A stretch of 35,088 nucleotides of DNA, from contig JAJQEA010000309.1 of the NCBI GenBank assembly GCA_021201905.1, forward strand, positions 6,439 through 41,526, written 5' to 3'. Below are positions 7,901-16,630 of the stretch, piece by piece. The notes under the pieces are model-generated. The model searched no databases. It was not told the origin of the DNA and saw only the letters and a program-made list of their open reading frames with translations. Both the position numbers and the translations under genes were made by a program. Positions within the stretch are counted from its first letter, which is position 1; the number at the start of each line of letters is the position of its first letter. Source of the stretch: Clostridia bacterium (lineage in GTDB: Bacteria; Bacillota; Clostridia; Lachnospirales; Lachnospiraceae).

Positions 7901-8625
7901 ATAACAGGAATCACATCCATAATCATCCACTCAGGACGGTTGCCTGAGGTAAGGAACGCCTCCACTACCTCCAGCCTCTTGATGATTCTCGCGCGCTTCT
8001 GTCCGGTGGAATCCGCCAGAGCCCTTCTGAGGTCTGTGGAATCCTTTTCCAGATTAATGGCCTTCAGCAGTTCCTGGATAGCCTCAGCGCCCATTCCCAC
8101 ACGGAAGCCGCCGGTGCCACCGTACTTCTCCACTTCCTCCCTGTACTCCTTCTCGGACAGGACCTGCTTATACTGCAGGCTGGTGGATCCCGGGTCCAGA
8201 ACGATATAGGACGCAAAGTACAGCACCTTCTCCAGCGTTCTGGGGGGGATGTCCAGAATCAGGCCCATACGGCTGGGAATTCCCTTAAAATACCATATAT
8301 GGGATACGGGAGCAGCCAGCTTGATGTGGCCCATACGCTCTCTACGGACACTTGCCTTTGTCACTTCTACGCCGCAGCGGTCGCAGATAACACCTTTATA
8401 ACGAATCTTCTTATATTTACCGCAATGACACTCCCAGTCCTTACTAGGCCCGAAGATTCTCTCACAGAACAGACCGTCCTTCTCGGGCTTGAGTGTCCTG
8501 TAGTTGATGGTCTCCGGCTTCTTCACCTCGCCATGGGACCACTCCAGAATCTTATCAGGGGAGGCCAGACCAATCTTAATGGCATCAAATGTCATTGGAT
8601 GATAAGTTTCATTAGTTTCTGGCAT
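4918..8625 (-). CDS. rpoC: DNA-directed RNA polymerase subunit beta'
   Basis: A full-length beta' subunit of 1,235 residues. The N-terminal zinc ribbon CHCGKYKK...CDRCGVEV is near residues 66-86. The catalytic magnesium motif [10 protein letters not shown] is near residues 455-464. The second zinc site is formed by the CCEGRD cysteine and C-x6-CAKC further on, and the trigger loop reads [13 protein letters not shown]. As in other Firmicutes, there is no large trigger-loop insertion. The C-terminus is a very acidic tail ([10 protein letters not shown]). The start at 8625 is preferred over ATG 8631: GGGAG then sits nine bases upstream, and [19 protein letters not shown] is the usual Lachnospiraceae start. 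It lies 16 nt downstream of rpoB and ends in a strong terminator, with no rpsL following. Confidence 0.98.
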   Translation of the reverse strand: MPETNETYHPMTFDAIKIGLASPDKILEWSHGEVKKPETINYRTLKPEKDGLFCERIFGPSKDWECHCGKYKKIRYKGVICDRCGVEVTKASVRRERMGHIKLAAPVSHIWYFKGIPSRMGLILDIPPRTLEKVLYFASYIVLDPGSTSLQYKQVLSEKEYREEVEKYGGTGGFRVGMGAEAIQELLKAINLEKDSTDLRRALADSTGQKRARIIKRLEVVEAFLTSGNRPEWMIMDVIPVIPPDIRPMVQLNGGRFATSDLNDLYRRIINRNNRLARLLELGAPDIIVRNEKRMLQEAVDALIDNGRRGRPVTGPSNRAFKSLSDMLKGKQGRFRQNLLGKRVDYSGRSVIVVGPELKIYQCGLPKEMAIELFKPFVMKELVSNGTAHNIKNAKKMVERLQPEVWDVLEDVIKEHPVMLNRAPTLHRLGIQAFEPILVEGKAIKLHPLVCTAFNADFDGDQMAVHLPLSVEAQAECRFLLLSPNNLLKPSDGGPVAVPSQDMVLGIYYLTQERPGAKGEGMVFKSVNEAILAYENQEATLHSRVKVRVSKTMADGTMKTGTIDSTIGRFIFNEIIPQDLGFVDRSIPENELKLEVDFHVAKKQLKQILEKVINVHGATQTAVTLDDIKAIGYKYSTRAAMTVSISDMTVPESKPKLIEEAQATVDRIAKNYRRGLITEEERYKEVIETWKTTDDQLTHDLLTGLDKYNNIYMMADSGARGSDKQIKQLAGMRGLMADTTGHTIELPIKSNFREGLDVLEYFISAHGARKGLSDTALRTADSGYLTRRLVDVSQDLIIREVDCCEGRDIPYMEIKAFMDENEVIEDLEERITGRYIAETITDPDTGEVVVKANHMCTPKRVAAVMKVLNKTGRKSVKIRTILSCKSHIGVCAKCYGANMATGQPVQVGEAVGIIAAQSIGEPGTQLTMRTFHTGGVAGGDITQGLPRVEELFEARKPKGLAIITEFGGVVQIKDTKKKREITVTDNETGNAKTYLIPYGSRIKVLDGQVLEAGDELTEGSINPHDILKIKGVRAVQDYMLQEVQRVYRLQGVEINDKHIEMIVHQMLKKIKIEESGDSDVLPGVSMDILDYNEMNEALIADGKKPAEGRQVMLGITKASLATDSFLSAASFQETTKVLTEAAINGKVDHLIGLKENVIIGKPIPAGTGMKRYRKVKLDTDDLISDEIMLSDDDELVLSSEDESGSGLTEDNVAEEVLGMDDMADVDEEDDAVEEE

Positions 8626-8641
8626 GAGCATTTACTCCCTT

Positions 8642-11600
8642 CTATTCTTCATCTTCACCGTCAGCAGCTTCATCCAGGAACAGATCATCCTCGTCATCAG
8701 CCTCTTCGGTGTAATCATCGGCGCTTACTTCTTCTTCCTCTTCCACAGCTACCAGCTCGCTATCCTTGAACTCCTGTTCCTGATAGCCAAACTGTGCATA
8801 GGATTCCTTCTCCTCGAAGCGGCGCTCACCCTCTAACATGGCGCGCAGCTCTGTATCGCCGTAATCGATATTCTCATTCATCTCGACCTCGGTGCCGTCA
8901 TCCCTCAGTACCTGCACATCCAGGCCAAGGGACTGCATCTCCTTAAGGAGCACCTTAAAGGATTCCGGTACGCCCGGCTCAGGGATATTCTCTCCCTTGA
9001 TGATGGCTTCGTAGGTCTTTACACGGCCCACAATGTCGTCGGACTTAACAGTCATGATTTCCTGCAGGGTGTAGGAAGCGCCATATGCCTCCAGCGCCCA
9101 AACCTCCATCTCTCCGAAACGCTGTCCGCCGAACTGTGCCTTACCGCCCAGTGGCTGCTGTGTAACCAGGGAGTAAGGGCCGGTTGAACGCGCGTGGATC
9201 TTATCGTCAACCAGATGGTGCAGCTTCAGGTAGTGCATGTGTCCGATGGTAACAGCGCCGTCAAAGTACTCGCCGGTACGTCCGTCTCTCAGGCGGACCT
9301 TGCCGTCACGGCTGATGGGCACACCCTTCCAAAGCTCCCTGTGCTCCAGATGAGCGCCCAGGTAGTCGATGACAGAAGGCTTCAGCAGGTTTTCATATTT
9401 AGCTTTAAATTCATCCCAGGACAGGTTCACATAATCGTTGGCCACTTCCAGGGTATCCATGATGTCGTTCTCGTTTGCGCCGTCGAAAATCGGGGTGGAT
9501 ACGTTGAAGCCCAGGGCCTTGGCCGCAAGGCTTAAGTGGATCTCCAGCACCTGTCCGATGTTCATACGGGAAGGCACGCCCAGAGGGTTAAGCACGATGT
9601 CAAGAGGGCGTCCGTTTGGCAGGAAGGGCATATCCTCAACAGGAAGCACGCGGGAAACAACACCCTTGTTGCCGTGACGTCCAGCCATCTTATCGCCCAC
9701 AGAAATCTTACGCTTCTGGGCAATGTAGATGCGGACTGTCTGGTTCACGCCCGGTGACAGCTCGTCTCCGTTCTCCCTGGTAAATACCTTGGCATCCACG
9801 ATGATGCCGTATGCGCCGTGAGGCACCTTAAGGGAGGTATCGCGGACTTCCCTGGCCTTCTCACCGAAGATGGCGCGCAGCAGGCGCTCCTCCGCGGTCA
9901 GCTCGGTCTCGCCCTTAGGCATAACCTTGCCCACCAGGATATCTCCCGCCCGGACCTCTGCTCCGATACGGATGATACCGCGCTCATCCAGGTCTTTCAG
10001 GGCATCCTCGCCCACGCCCGGCACATCGCGGGTAATCTCTTCCGGTCCCAGCTTGGTATCGCGGGCTTCCGCCTCATACTCCTCGATGTGGACCGAGGTA
10101 TAGACATCTTCCTGAACCAGGCGCTCGGATAACAGGACCGCATCCTCGTAGTTGTAGCCCTCCCATGTCATGAATCCGATAAGGGGGTTCTTTCCAAGGG
10201 CGATCTCACCGTTGTCGGTGGACGGGCCGTCTGCGATTACCTCGCCGGCCTCCACATGGTCATTCTTATATACGATTGGCTTCTGGTTGTAACAGTTGCT
10301 CTGGTTGCTTCTCTTAAATTTGGTCAGGTGGTACACATCGCGGTTGCCGTCGCTGTCCCTGCGGATGATGATTTCATTGGAAGCAGAGCGCTCTACCACG
10401 CCCGCGTTCTTAGCTGCCACACACACGCCGGAGTCAATAGCCGCCTTTGCCTCGATACCCGTACCTACGGCAGGGGCTTCTGTGGTCAGAAGAGGCACTG
10501 CCTGACGCTGCATGTTGGAACCCATCAGGGCGCGGTTGGCGTCATCGTTCTCCAGGAAAGGAATCATGGCCGTGGCAACGGAGAACACCATCTTAGGAGA
10601 TACGTCCATCAGGTCAATGGTCTTTTTCTGGAACTCGGATGTCTCTGTACGGAAACGTCCGGATACGTTGTTGTGTATAAAGTGGCCATCCTCATCCAGG
10701 GCCTCATTTGCCTGTGCCACAACGAAGTTATCTTCCTCGTCAGCGGTCAGGTACACCACCTCATCCGTTACCCTTGGGCTTGCTGGGTCCGTGGTCTTAT
10801 CCACCACGCGGTAGGGAGCCTCGATGAAACCATACTGGTTTACCCTCGCATAGGTTGCCAGGGAGTTGATCAGACCGATGTTGGGACCTTCAGGCGTCTC
10901 GATGGGGCACATACGTCCGTAATGGGTGTAGTGTACATCTCGCACCTCAAATCCGGCACGGTCCCTGGACAGACCCCCAGGGCCCAGGGCAGAGAGACGG
11001 CGCTTATGGGTCAGCTCTGCCAGCGGGTTATTCTGGTCCATGAACTGGGACAGCTGGGAGCTTCCGAAGAACTCCTTCACAGCCGCAGTCACAGGCTTGA
11101 TGTTGATTAAGGACTGGGGCGTGATGCCATCCATATCCTGGGTGGTCATACGCTCCCTTACCACACGCTCCATACGTGACAGACCGATGCGGTACTGGTT
11201 CTGAAGAAGTTCGCCTACGGCGCGGATACGGCGGTTGCCCAGATGATCGATGTCGTCTGCGTTTTCCACCTGCTCCTCCAGATGCATATTATAGTTAATG
11301 GAAGCAAGGATATCTTCCTTTGTAATGTGTTTTGGAATCAGGTCATGGATGTTCCTGCGGACAGCCTCCTTGAGAGCCTCCCCGTCGGTGCCAGCTTCTT
11401 CCAGAATAGAAGCCAGGGCCGGGTAATATACTAACTCCGTAACGCCCACTTCCTCCGGGTCAAAGGGCACATGGGTGGAAAGCTCCACCATCATGTTGGA
11501 GAGAACCTTCTGCTTCCTGTCAGGACCGTCCACCCATACAAAGGGAACTGCCGCGTTCTGAATCTTCATGGCAGATTCCTTGTCAAGCTTAGTGCCTGCC

Positions 11601-12526
11601 TCTGCCAGAATCTCGCCCGTGGCGGTGTCCACCACGTCCTCTGCCAGTACCTGTCCGTTCAGACGGTACTTAAAGGACAGTTTCTTATTAAATTTATATC
11701 TGCCGACTTTTGCAAGGTCATATCTTCTGGGGTCAAAGAACATGCTGTTAAGGAGACTTTCTGCACTGTCAACAGATAACGGCTCGCCGGGACGAATCTT
11801 CTTATATAATTCCAGAAGTCCATCCTGGTAATTATCGGAGGTGTCCTTTCCGAAGCTGGCTAAGAGCTTTGGCTCCTCGCCGAAGAGTTCCAGGATTTCC
11901 GCGTTGGTACCGAATCCCAGGGCGCGAATCAATACAGTCACAGGTACCTTACGGGTCCTGTCTACACGTACATAGAATACGTCATTGGAGTCTGTCTCGT
12001 ACTCCAGCCATACGCCACGGTTGGGGATGACAGTACAGGTATACAGTTCTTTACCCACTTTATCATGGCCAATACCGTAGTAGATACCAGGGGAACGTAC
12101 CAGCTGGCTGACAATAACACGCTCAGCACCGTTAATCACAAAGGAACCGGTATCTGTCATCAGGGGCAGGTCGCCCATGAAAATCTCGTGTTCATTCATT
12201 TCATCTTTATCTTTATTGTACAGTCTTACCTTTACCTTAAGTGGTGCAGCGTAAGTTGCGTCCCGTTCTTTACACTCTTCGATGGTATACTTTATATCAT
12301 CCTTGCACAATGTAAAGTCAACGAATTCCAGACTCAAATGGCCTGCAAAGTCCGCTATGGGAGAGATATCATCAAATGCCTCCTTCAGTCCTTCTTTTAA
12401 GAACCACTGGTAGGAGTCTTTTTGAATCTCAATCAAGTTAGGCGTTTCAAGAACTTCTTTCTGTCTTGAATAGCTCATTCTTACGCTTTTCCCGGCCGGT
12501 ACCGGACGTATTCTGCTTTTCTCCAT
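8642..12526 (-). CDS. rpoB: DNA-directed RNA polymerase subunit beta
   Basis: A full-length beta subunit of 1,294 residues. The rifampicin pocket reads [29 protein letters not shown], with the sensitive-type Asp, His and Ser residues all present. Further signatures are [11 protein letters not shown], the flap region and [24 protein letters not shown] near the C-terminus. The protein ends in a long acidic tail rich in Glu and Asp. The frame is open about 220 bases upstream of 12526, but those codons are untypical. [21 protein letters not shown] is the expected N-terminus and has an AGGAGTG ribosome binding site. The gene heads a two-gene operon with its own promoter; rplJ and rplL are not adjacent. 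Confidence 0.98.
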   Translation of the reverse strand: MEKSRIRPVPAGKSVRMSYSRQKEVLETPNLIEIQKDSYQWFLKEGLKEAFDDISPIADFAGHLSLEFVDFTLCKDDIKYTIEECKERDATYAAPLKVKVRLYNKDKDEMNEHEIFMGDLPLMTDTGSFVINGAERVIVSQLVRSPGIYYGIGHDKVGKELYTCTVIPNRGVWLEYETDSNDVFYVRVDRTRKVPVTVLIRALGFGTNAEILELFGEEPKLLASFGKDTSDNYQDGLLELYKKIRPGEPLSVDSAESLLNSMFFDPRRYDLAKVGRYKFNKKLSFKYRLNGQVLAEDVVDTATGEILAEAGTKLDKESAMKIQNAAVPFVWVDGPDRKQKVLSNMMVELSTHVPFDPEEVGVTELVYYPALASILEEAGTDGEALKEAVRRNIHDLIPKHITKEDILASINYNMHLEEQVENADDIDHLGNRRIRAVGELLQNQYRIGLSRMERVVRERMTTQDMDGITPQSLINIKPVTAAVKEFFGSSQLSQFMDQNNPLAELTHKRRLSALGPGGLSRDRAGFEVRDVHYTHYGRMCPIETPEGPNIGLINSLATYARVNQYGFIEAPYRVVDKTTDPASPRVTDEVVYLTADEEDNFVVAQANEALDEDGHFIHNNVSGRFRTETSEFQKKTIDLMDVSPKMVFSVATAMIPFLENDDANRALMGSNMQRQAVPLLTTEAPAVGTGIEAKAAIDSGVCVAAKNAGVVERSASNEIIIRRDSDGNRDVYHLTKFKRSNQSNCYNQKPIVYKNDHVEAGEVIADGPSTDNGEIALGKNPLIGFMTWEGYNYEDAVLLSERLVQEDVYTSVHIEEYEAEARDTKLGPEEITRDVPGVGEDALKDLDERGIIRIGAEVRAGDILVGKVMPKGETELTAEERLLRAIFGEKAREVRDTSLKVPHGAYGIIVDAKVFTRENGDELSPGVNQTVRIYIAQKRKISVGDKMAGRHGNKGVVSRVLPVEDMPFLPNGRPLDIVLNPLGVPSRMNIGQVLEIHLSLAAKALGFNVSTPIFDGANENDIMDTLEVANDYVNLSWDEFKAKYENLLKPSVIDYLGAHLEHRELWKGVPISRDGKVRLRDGRTGEYFDGAVTIGHMHYLKLHHLVDDKIHARSTGPYSLVTQQPLGGKAQFGGQRFGEMEVWALEAYGASYTLQEIMTVKSDDIVGRVKTYEAIIKGENIPEPGVPESFKVLLKEMQSLGLDVQVLRDDGTEVEMNENIDYGDTELRAMLEGERRFEEKESYAQFGYQEQEFKDSELVAVEEEEEVSADDYTEEADDEDDLFLDEAADGEDEE

Positions 12527-12697
12527 TGACGTTTCACTCCTGTTTTCTAATTTGGTTCGCAATATTTCCATCTCAATCTGACGCCGAACCGGACGCCAGA
12601 TGCAGCAAAATATCACTGTCGTTCTCTGTAATTGGGCGTCATACCACGTAAAACCGTACGTGAGGGCGCAAAAAACCCACATCACCACAATAGTGTA
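12527..12697 (-). promoter_or_regulatory. rpoB 5' leader (about 170 nt) with inverted and direct repeats
   Basis: Between the inferred transcription start near 12697 and the rpoB start codon the minus strand holds a hairpin, CACGTA/TACGTG at 12645-12662. It also has GACGCC twice (plus strand, about 12578-12597) and its complement GGCGTC at 12635-12640, which could pair over a distance. No known leader family is recognised. It may control rpoBC in place of the usual upstream ribosomal-protein leader. Confidence 0.35.
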
Positions 12698-12703
12698 CAT
12701 TCC

Positions 12704-12732
12704 ATAATAACACAGACCTGTCAAGGTGTCAA
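12704..12732 (-). promoter_or_regulatory. rpoBC promoter
   Basis: On the minus strand a perfect TTGACA (plus-strand 12727-12732), a 17-nt spacer and TATTAT (12704-12709). A second TTGACA follows inside the spacer. Confidence 0.7.
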
Positions 12733-12742
12733 GGATTTTTGC

Positions 12743-12828
12743 TTGCAATTTACCGTCTGAAATGATATACTATTACAGAATGTCCCCTGGGGTTGTAGAT
12801 TGTTTAACGGGGGGAATAGTACTATAAT
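12743..12828 (+). promoter_or_regulatory. Two tandem candidate promoters for the anchored unknown protein
   Basis: P1: TTGCAA (12743-12748), 17 nt, TATACT (12766-12771). P2: TTGTTT (12800-12805), 17 nt, TATAAT (12823-12828). P2 would start just before the GGAGGT site. They are back-to-back with the rpoBC promoter. Confidence 0.5.
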
Positions 12829-12851
12829 TACATAGGTTGGAGGTAAACCCC

Positions 12852-13313
12852 ATGGCTCAGACTATTTTAAATGTACTGATTGTCATTCTGGTCATTGCTC
12901 TTGTTGCCCTGGTTGTTCTCTACTTTCTGGGAAACAAGCTCCAGAAGCGCCAGGTGGAACAGCAGCAGTTGTTAGATGCAGCCGCCCAGACCGCATCCAT
13001 CCTTGTCATTGACAAGAAAAAGATGAAGATTACCCAGGCCGGGCTTCCCAAAGTAGTGACTGACCAGACGCCCAAATATATGCGCTGGGCAAAGGTCCCT
13101 GTGGTCAAAGCCAAGATTGGTCCCAAGGTCATGACACTCATTGCAGACGGACGCGTATTTGACTCCCTTCCGGTGAAAACCGAGGCCAAGGTTGTCATCA
13201 GCGGTATCTACATCACTGAGATCAAAAGCGTGAGAGGCGGCGCGATTCCGACTCCGCCAAAGAAGAAGGGATTCTTCGCAAGATTTAAAAAGGATAAAAA
13301 AGATAAGAAATAA
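12852..13313 (+). CDS. Conserved membrane-anchored protein of unknown function
   Basis: A 153-residue protein with one N-terminal membrane helix (TILNVLIVILVIALVALVVLYFLG, split here only by reading), then a basic/glutamine-rich linker KLQKRQVEQQQLL. A compact domain of about 80 residues follows, including 'AGLPKVVTDQTPKYMRWAKVPVVKAKIGPKVMTLIADG', a predominantly beta pattern. The tail is very lysine-rich (FFARFKKDKKDKK). ATG 12852 is preferred over 12837 because of the GGAGGT site at 12839-12844. No function is recognised. The arrangement, a single anchor with a cytoplasmic domain and basic tail, suggests a scaffold or nucleic-acid/membrane contact. It is divergent from rpoB. Confidence 0.8.
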   Translation: MAQTILNVLIVILVIALVALVVLYFLGNKLQKRQVEQQQLLDAAAQTASILVIDKKKMKITQAGLPKVVTDQTPKYMRWAKVPVVKAKIGPKVMTLIADGRVFDSLPVKTEAKVVISGIYITEIKSVRGGAIPTPPKKKGFFARFKKDKKDKK

Positions 13314-13317
13314 AAAG

Positions 13318-13346
13318 GAAGCGGCAGTCACGCCGCTTCTTTTTTA
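13318..13346 (+). terminator. Terminator after the anchored unknown protein
   Basis: Perfect 8-bp stem GAAGCGGC/GCCGCTTC with a 6-nt loop and TTTTTT immediately after. It lies five bases past the stop codon. Confidence 0.85.
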
Positions 13347-13413
13347 TTTCCTTTTACAATATTACCATTTCATTCCGCGCCGTCTCGCAGTGTGCTGCGC
13401 ACCTTGTACCTCG

Positions 13414-13839
13414 TCACTGCGGGCAGGACTGGACATCCAGACGGATGCTGCAATCGGACAGATGCTCATAATTGATATCCAGGGAATAATCCACATTCAC
13501 CATCAGACTGTCCGGCTCCTCATTTATTTTAATCCGGTTGGCCTGTATGCCCACCACCATATCGCCCAGGGGAGTGGTGTAGCATGAAAGATTCTTCTTG
13601 TTCTTCTCAAACTGCATGTGGGTGTTGGCAATTCCCTTTTTAATTATGTCCATTCCGGAAGGGGATATCTTGATTACGTTCTTGACTTTGCCTGTAAAGC
13701 CTTCCATCATCTCTTCGTAGAGGATGTAATGCTTTCCATTCTTCTGATAATAATCTCCCCTTACTATCATCTCCACATCGGAGTCCTCTTCGTCTATCAT
13801 CTGGATGCCACTGATTGTAATCAGCACGTCTTTTGTCAT
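13414..13839 (-). CDS. DUF1934 (YwiB-like) beta-barrel protein
   Basis: A 141-residue protein. MTKDVLITISGIQ opens a pattern of alternating beta-strands, with 'GKHYILYEEMMEGFTGKVKNVIKISPSGMDIIKKG' and 'NLSCYTTPLGDMVVGIQANRIKI'. These are characteristic of DUF1934/YwiB proteins, which have a calycin-like barrel and no established activity. The start at 13839 has a GAGGAAGG ribosome binding site; the longer frame upstream overlaps ddl and is rejected. It follows ddl by 17 nt and is therefore probably cotranscribed with it. Confidence 0.85.
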   Translation of the reverse strand: MTKDVLITISGIQMIDEEDSDVEMIVRGDYYQKNGKHYILYEEMMEGFTGKVKNVIKISPSGMDIIKKGIANTHMQFEKNKKNLSCYTTPLGDMVVGIQANRIKINEEPDSLMVNVDYSLDINYEHLSDCSIRLDVQSCPQ

Positions 13840-13856
13840 ATTCCTTCCTCTTTCCC

Positions 13857-14918
13857 TTAAGTGTATCGTTCCATCCCATGGGCCATCAGCATATCCACCA
13901 GCTGGTCCTTTGTAATCCCTCTGGCCTCCCACAGCACGGGATACATACTGATGGCGGTAAAGCCGGGCATGGTATTAATCTCATTGAATACCACTTCTCC
14001 GTCATCCTTTACAAAGAAATCCACTCTGGCCAGTCCATAGCCGTCCACTGCACGGAATATGTCCACAGCCGCCTGGCGCACCCTCTCTGCCGCCCCTGCC
14101 GGCAGCACCGGATCCGTCACTGTCCTGGATTCTTCGTTGTAATACTTGGCCTCAAAGTCATAAAACTCCGCGGCGGCCAGTATCTCTCCTACGCCGGATG
14201 CTACCACCTCCTTAAGTCCGCCTCCGAATACGGCGCACTCAATCTCTCTGCCTGTGATGGTTTCCTCTACCAATATCTTGCGGTCATGCCGGGCCGCCTC
14301 TAAGAGTCCTGCTTCCAGGGCCTGGCGGTCATCCGCCTTTGACACGCCCCTGGAGGAGCCTGCATTGGACGGTTTGATAAATACAGGATAGGAAAAATGC
14401 TTTTCCACCCGTTCCACCACCGATTCCATATGCCCAAGCTGTTCCCTGTACACTGCCTCGTATGCCGCCTGACGCACTCCCAGGTCATCCACGATAATCT
14501 TGGTGTACAGTTTATCCATAGACACCGCGGAGGAAAGGACCCCGCAGCCCACATAGGGAATCTTAGCCAGTTCCAACAGTCCCTGGATGGTACCGTCCTC
14601 CCCGTACAGCCCGTGAAGGACCGGGAATACCACATCCACCCTGACCTCGCGGACCGAATTTCCGTCCATGAGGAGGATGCACTTCTTCGTCGCGTCCGGC
14701 AGCAGGAGGGCTGATACAGTCCCATCCCTCCATGTACCGTTTTTTACATCTTCCGGTGAATCCGCCTTAATCCAGTGTCCATCTTCTGTAATTCCTACTA
14801 GTAATACATCGTATCGCGTCCTGTCAATATGCTCAATGACATTGACAGCCGACATACAGGACACAATATGTTCTGATGACTGGCCGCCAAATATGACTGC
14901 AGCCTGAAGTTTACCCAT
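13857..14918 (-). CDS. ddl: D-alanine--D-alanine ligase
   Basis: An ATP-grasp ligase of 353 residues that joins two D-alanines for peptidoglycan precursor synthesis in the cytoplasm. Visible active-site parts are Glu16 in FGGQSSEHIVS, the GSSRGVSK glycine-rich loop and FEAKYYNEE. The last has the Lys-Tyr pair of D-Ala-D-Ala enzymes, unlike VanA-type lactate ligases. DVVFPVLHGLYGEDGTIQG and 'VFNEINTMPGFT' complete the family signature. Start 14918 has an AAGGAG site; the frame extends further upstream but only through the promoter. It forms an operon with the DUF1934 gene and is divergent from spoIIR. Confidence 0.95.
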   Translation of the reverse strand: MGKLQAAVIFGGQSSEHIVSCMSAVNVIEHIDRTRYDVLLVGITEDGHWIKADSPEDVKNGTWRDGTVSALLLPDATKKCILLMDGNSVREVRVDVVFPVLHGLYGEDGTIQGLLELAKIPYVGCGVLSSAVSMDKLYTKIIVDDLGVRQAAYEAVYREQLGHMESVVERVEKHFSYPVFIKPSNAGSSRGVSKADDRQALEAGLLEAARHDRKILVEETITGREIECAVFGGGLKEVVASGVGEILAAAEFYDFEAKYYNEESRTVTDPVLPAGAAERVRQAAVDIFRAVDGYGLARVDFFVKDDGEVVFNEINTMPGFTAISMYPVLWEARGITKDQLVDMLMAHGMERYT

Positions 14919-14959
14919 GCTAGTCTCCTTAAACTCACTTATTTTAGTGATTGTTCTAC

Positions 14960-14989
14960 ATTTATAGTATAACATATGTGGCAATAATT
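14960..14989 (+). promoter_or_regulatory. Candidate sigma-F promoter for spoIIR
   Basis: GGCAATAATT at 14980-14989 fits the forespore sigma-F -10 consensus GGNRANANTW. ATTTA at 14960-14964, 15 nt upstream, matches four of five positions of the -35 GYWTA. spoIIR is a known sigma-F target. The element overlaps the divergent ddl promoter. Confidence 0.45.
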
Positions 14990-14993
14990 ACAA
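14966..14993 (-). promoter_or_regulatory. ddl promoter
   Basis: On the minus strand TTGTAA (plus-strand 14988-14993), 16 nt, TATACT (14966-14971), about 48 nt before the ddl start codon. Confidence 0.6.
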
Positions 14994-15038
14994 ACAGAAA
15001 TTAAATCGGCATCAACGGCCAAGGAGGTCTTAAATCAT

Positions 15039-15692
15039 ATGAAATATAAAATAAGCCTGTGCATATCCGCACTTTGTTTTTTTACCGCTTTCCTCATTCT
15101 CATGGCATCCCGCACCACCGGCGAGGAGGCCCTGGCATCCCGCATTGCCCCTGAAATCCTCCGGTTTCACATCCTGGCGGAAAGCGACAGCGCCAGGGAC
15201 CAGAATCTAAAGCTGGGGGTAAAGGGACTGGTCCTGGACTACATCCACAGCCAGGTCCCCGGGGACACGGACAAGGAACAGCTTGAACAGTGGATAGAGG
15301 GCAACAAAACCAGCATCGAGGCCATGGCCCGGGACTGGCTGGCAGACCAGGGATCCCCCTATCCCGTAAAACTGGAATTAACAAGGGATTACTTTCCCAC
15401 CAAGGCTTACGGGGACATGGTATTTCCCTGCGGCACCTATGACGCGGTCCGCATCACCATCGGAAGCGGAAAAGGCCACAACTGGTGGTGTGTGCTCTAC
15501 CCCTCACTCTGCTACACCGACGCCATCCACGCGGTAGTGCCTGATTCCTCCAAAAAGACCCTGTCATCCCTTTTGGCGGAGGATGACTATGACGCCCTGT
15601 TATCCCCCCTGGACAGGACAAAGCAGCGACAGCAAAAGCCGGAGGTCCGCGTACGGTTCCGGCTCATGGATTTATTCCATAAAAAGGGCTGA
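15039..15692 (+). CDS. spoIIR: Stage II sporulation protein R
   Basis: A 217-residue secreted signalling protein. An N-terminal hydrophobic signal/anchor segment (residues about 5-23) precedes the family hallmarks ILRFHILAESDSARDQNLKLGVK, 'YFPTKAYGDMVFPCGTYDAVRITIGSGKGHNWWCVLYPSLCY' and a C-terminal region ending at the KVRF-like 'VRVRFRLMD'. In Bacillus, SpoIIR made in the forespore triggers SpoIIGA to process pro-sigma-E in the mother cell. GGAGG sits 11 nt upstream of ATG 15039. Its presence is direct evidence that the organism belongs to an endospore-forming lineage. Confidence 0.95.
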   Translation: MKYKISLCISALCFFTAFLILMASRTTGEEALASRIAPEILRFHILAESDSARDQNLKLGVKGLVLDYIHSQVPGDTDKEQLEQWIEGNKTSIEAMARDWLADQGSPYPVKLELTRDYFPTKAYGDMVFPCGTYDAVRITIGSGKGHNWWCVLYPSLCYTDAIHAVVPDSSKKTLSSLLAEDDYDALLSPLDRTKQRQQKPEVRVRFRLMDLFHKKG

Positions 15693-15696
15693 GCTT

Positions 15697-15900
15697 CTAT
15701 TTCTTCTGGCTGTCCAGCATGTCCTGAAGCACCTCGTCGCTCACGTCAATCCACACATCCTCTTCCTCCGCATTCAGTCCCAGATACTGGGCCAGGGTGC
15801 GGGGATCGTCGCTGTTATTCCAGCGGCTTACATACCGGTCAATCTCCTCAAAGGGAATCTCCCCTGACAGATACCGTTCCTTAAAGGTGCCTTCCTCCAT
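15697..15900 (-). CDS. Small acidic protein coupled to the FadR-type regulator
   Basis: A 67-residue protein (MEEGTFKERYLSGEIPFEEIDRYV...) with no recognised domain, highly acidic, with predicted helices and a C-terminus DVSDEVLQDMLDSQKK. It is accepted as a gene because its ATG overlaps the regulator's stop by one base (TAATG) and a GGGGGAGG ribosome binding site lies within the last regulator codons, so translation is coupled. It may be a partner of that regulator, but this rests on context only. Confidence 0.65.
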   Translation of the reverse strand: MEEGTFKERYLSGEIPFEEIDRYVSRWNNSDDPRTLAQYLGLNAEEEDVWIDVSDEVLQDMLDSQKK

Positions 15901-16607
15901 TATTTCCTCCCCCGCGCCAGTGCGGCCGGCTCCTGTTCCTGTTCCTTTATGTTTCGGGAGACCGTGATCTCCTGGTTGTCGATATGTTCCCTGGCCGCCT
16001 TTTTGGCCTCGGCTATGTTGCGGTTCTTGAGGGTGCTCAGAATGTGCTCATGCTCCACCAGAAGCACCCGCCTCTTGTCCTCATCCTTTATATATTCCAG
16101 GCGGTAGCGGTACATCTGCTCCCGAAGGTTGCCTAACATCTGCACCAGCTTATCATTGCGGGTTCCCTGGTAGATGACGTCGTGAAACTGCTCATCTGAC
16201 TGCGCAATGCTCATGGCCTCCCCCCGGGCAATGGCGTTTTTAAAGTTGTCCTGCACCCGTTCCAGTTCAGCCATGTCGTCCTCCGACATCCGCTGGCAGG
16301 CCAGCTCAATGGCCAGTTCTTCCAGGGAACGGCGCACCTCCAGCACATCCCGTAGGCTCTTCTCCGATATCCTGGCCACCTCAGCGCCCTTTCTGGGAAT
16401 CATAAGCACCAGGCCCTCCAGCTCCAGCTTGCGGATGGCCTCCCTGATCGGAGTCCTGCTGACGCCTAATTTTTCAGCCAGCTGAATTTCCATCAGCCTT
16501 TCCCCCGGAGCCAGCTCCCCCTTCAGTATGGCCTGGCGCAGGGTATTGAACACCACATCCCGAAGCGGAAGATACTCGTTCATATTAACCTTAAAATTAT
16601 TTTCCAT
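15900..16607 (-). CDS. GntR regulator, FadR subfamily (FCD domain)
   Basis: A 235-residue repressor-type protein. The winged helix lies in residues about 12-80, with the recognition helix region LAEKLGVSRTPIREAIRKLELEGLV. The rest is an all-helical FCD ligand domain containing LEVRRSLEELAIELA, a conserved 'DEQFHDVIY' and 'EHEHILSTLKNRNIAEAKKAAREHI'. FCD domains generally bind small carboxylates, often through a metal. It is 23 nt downstream of ispE and presumably transcribed with it. The ispE promoter contains a GTATAC-centred palindrome of the type FadR-subfamily proteins bind, so autoregulation is likely. Confidence 0.9.
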   Translation of the reverse strand: MENNFKVNMNEYLPLRDVVFNTLRQAILKGELAPGERLMEIQLAEKLGVSRTPIREAIRKLELEGLVLMIPRKGAEVARISEKSLRDVLEVRRSLEELAIELACQRMSEDDMAELERVQDNFKNAIARGEAMSIAQSDEQFHDVIYQGTRNDKLVQMLGNLREQMYRYRLEYIKDEDKRRVLLVEHEHILSTLKNRNIAEAKKAAREHIDNQEITVSRNIKEQEQEPAALARGRK

Positions 16608-16630
16608 TTAAAAATAACCCCTTTCCTGCA

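Noticed and set aside
10256-11110. Plus-strand open frame of 284 codons within rpoB
   Set aside because: It is antisense to well-conserved rpoB sequence including the rifampicin region, with no ribosome binding site or protein-family pattern.
12527-12748. Upstream extension of the rpoB frame
   Set aside because: The extra residues do not match rpoB N-termini, the region contains the promoter, and [10 protein letters not shown] at 12526 has the proper ribosome binding site.
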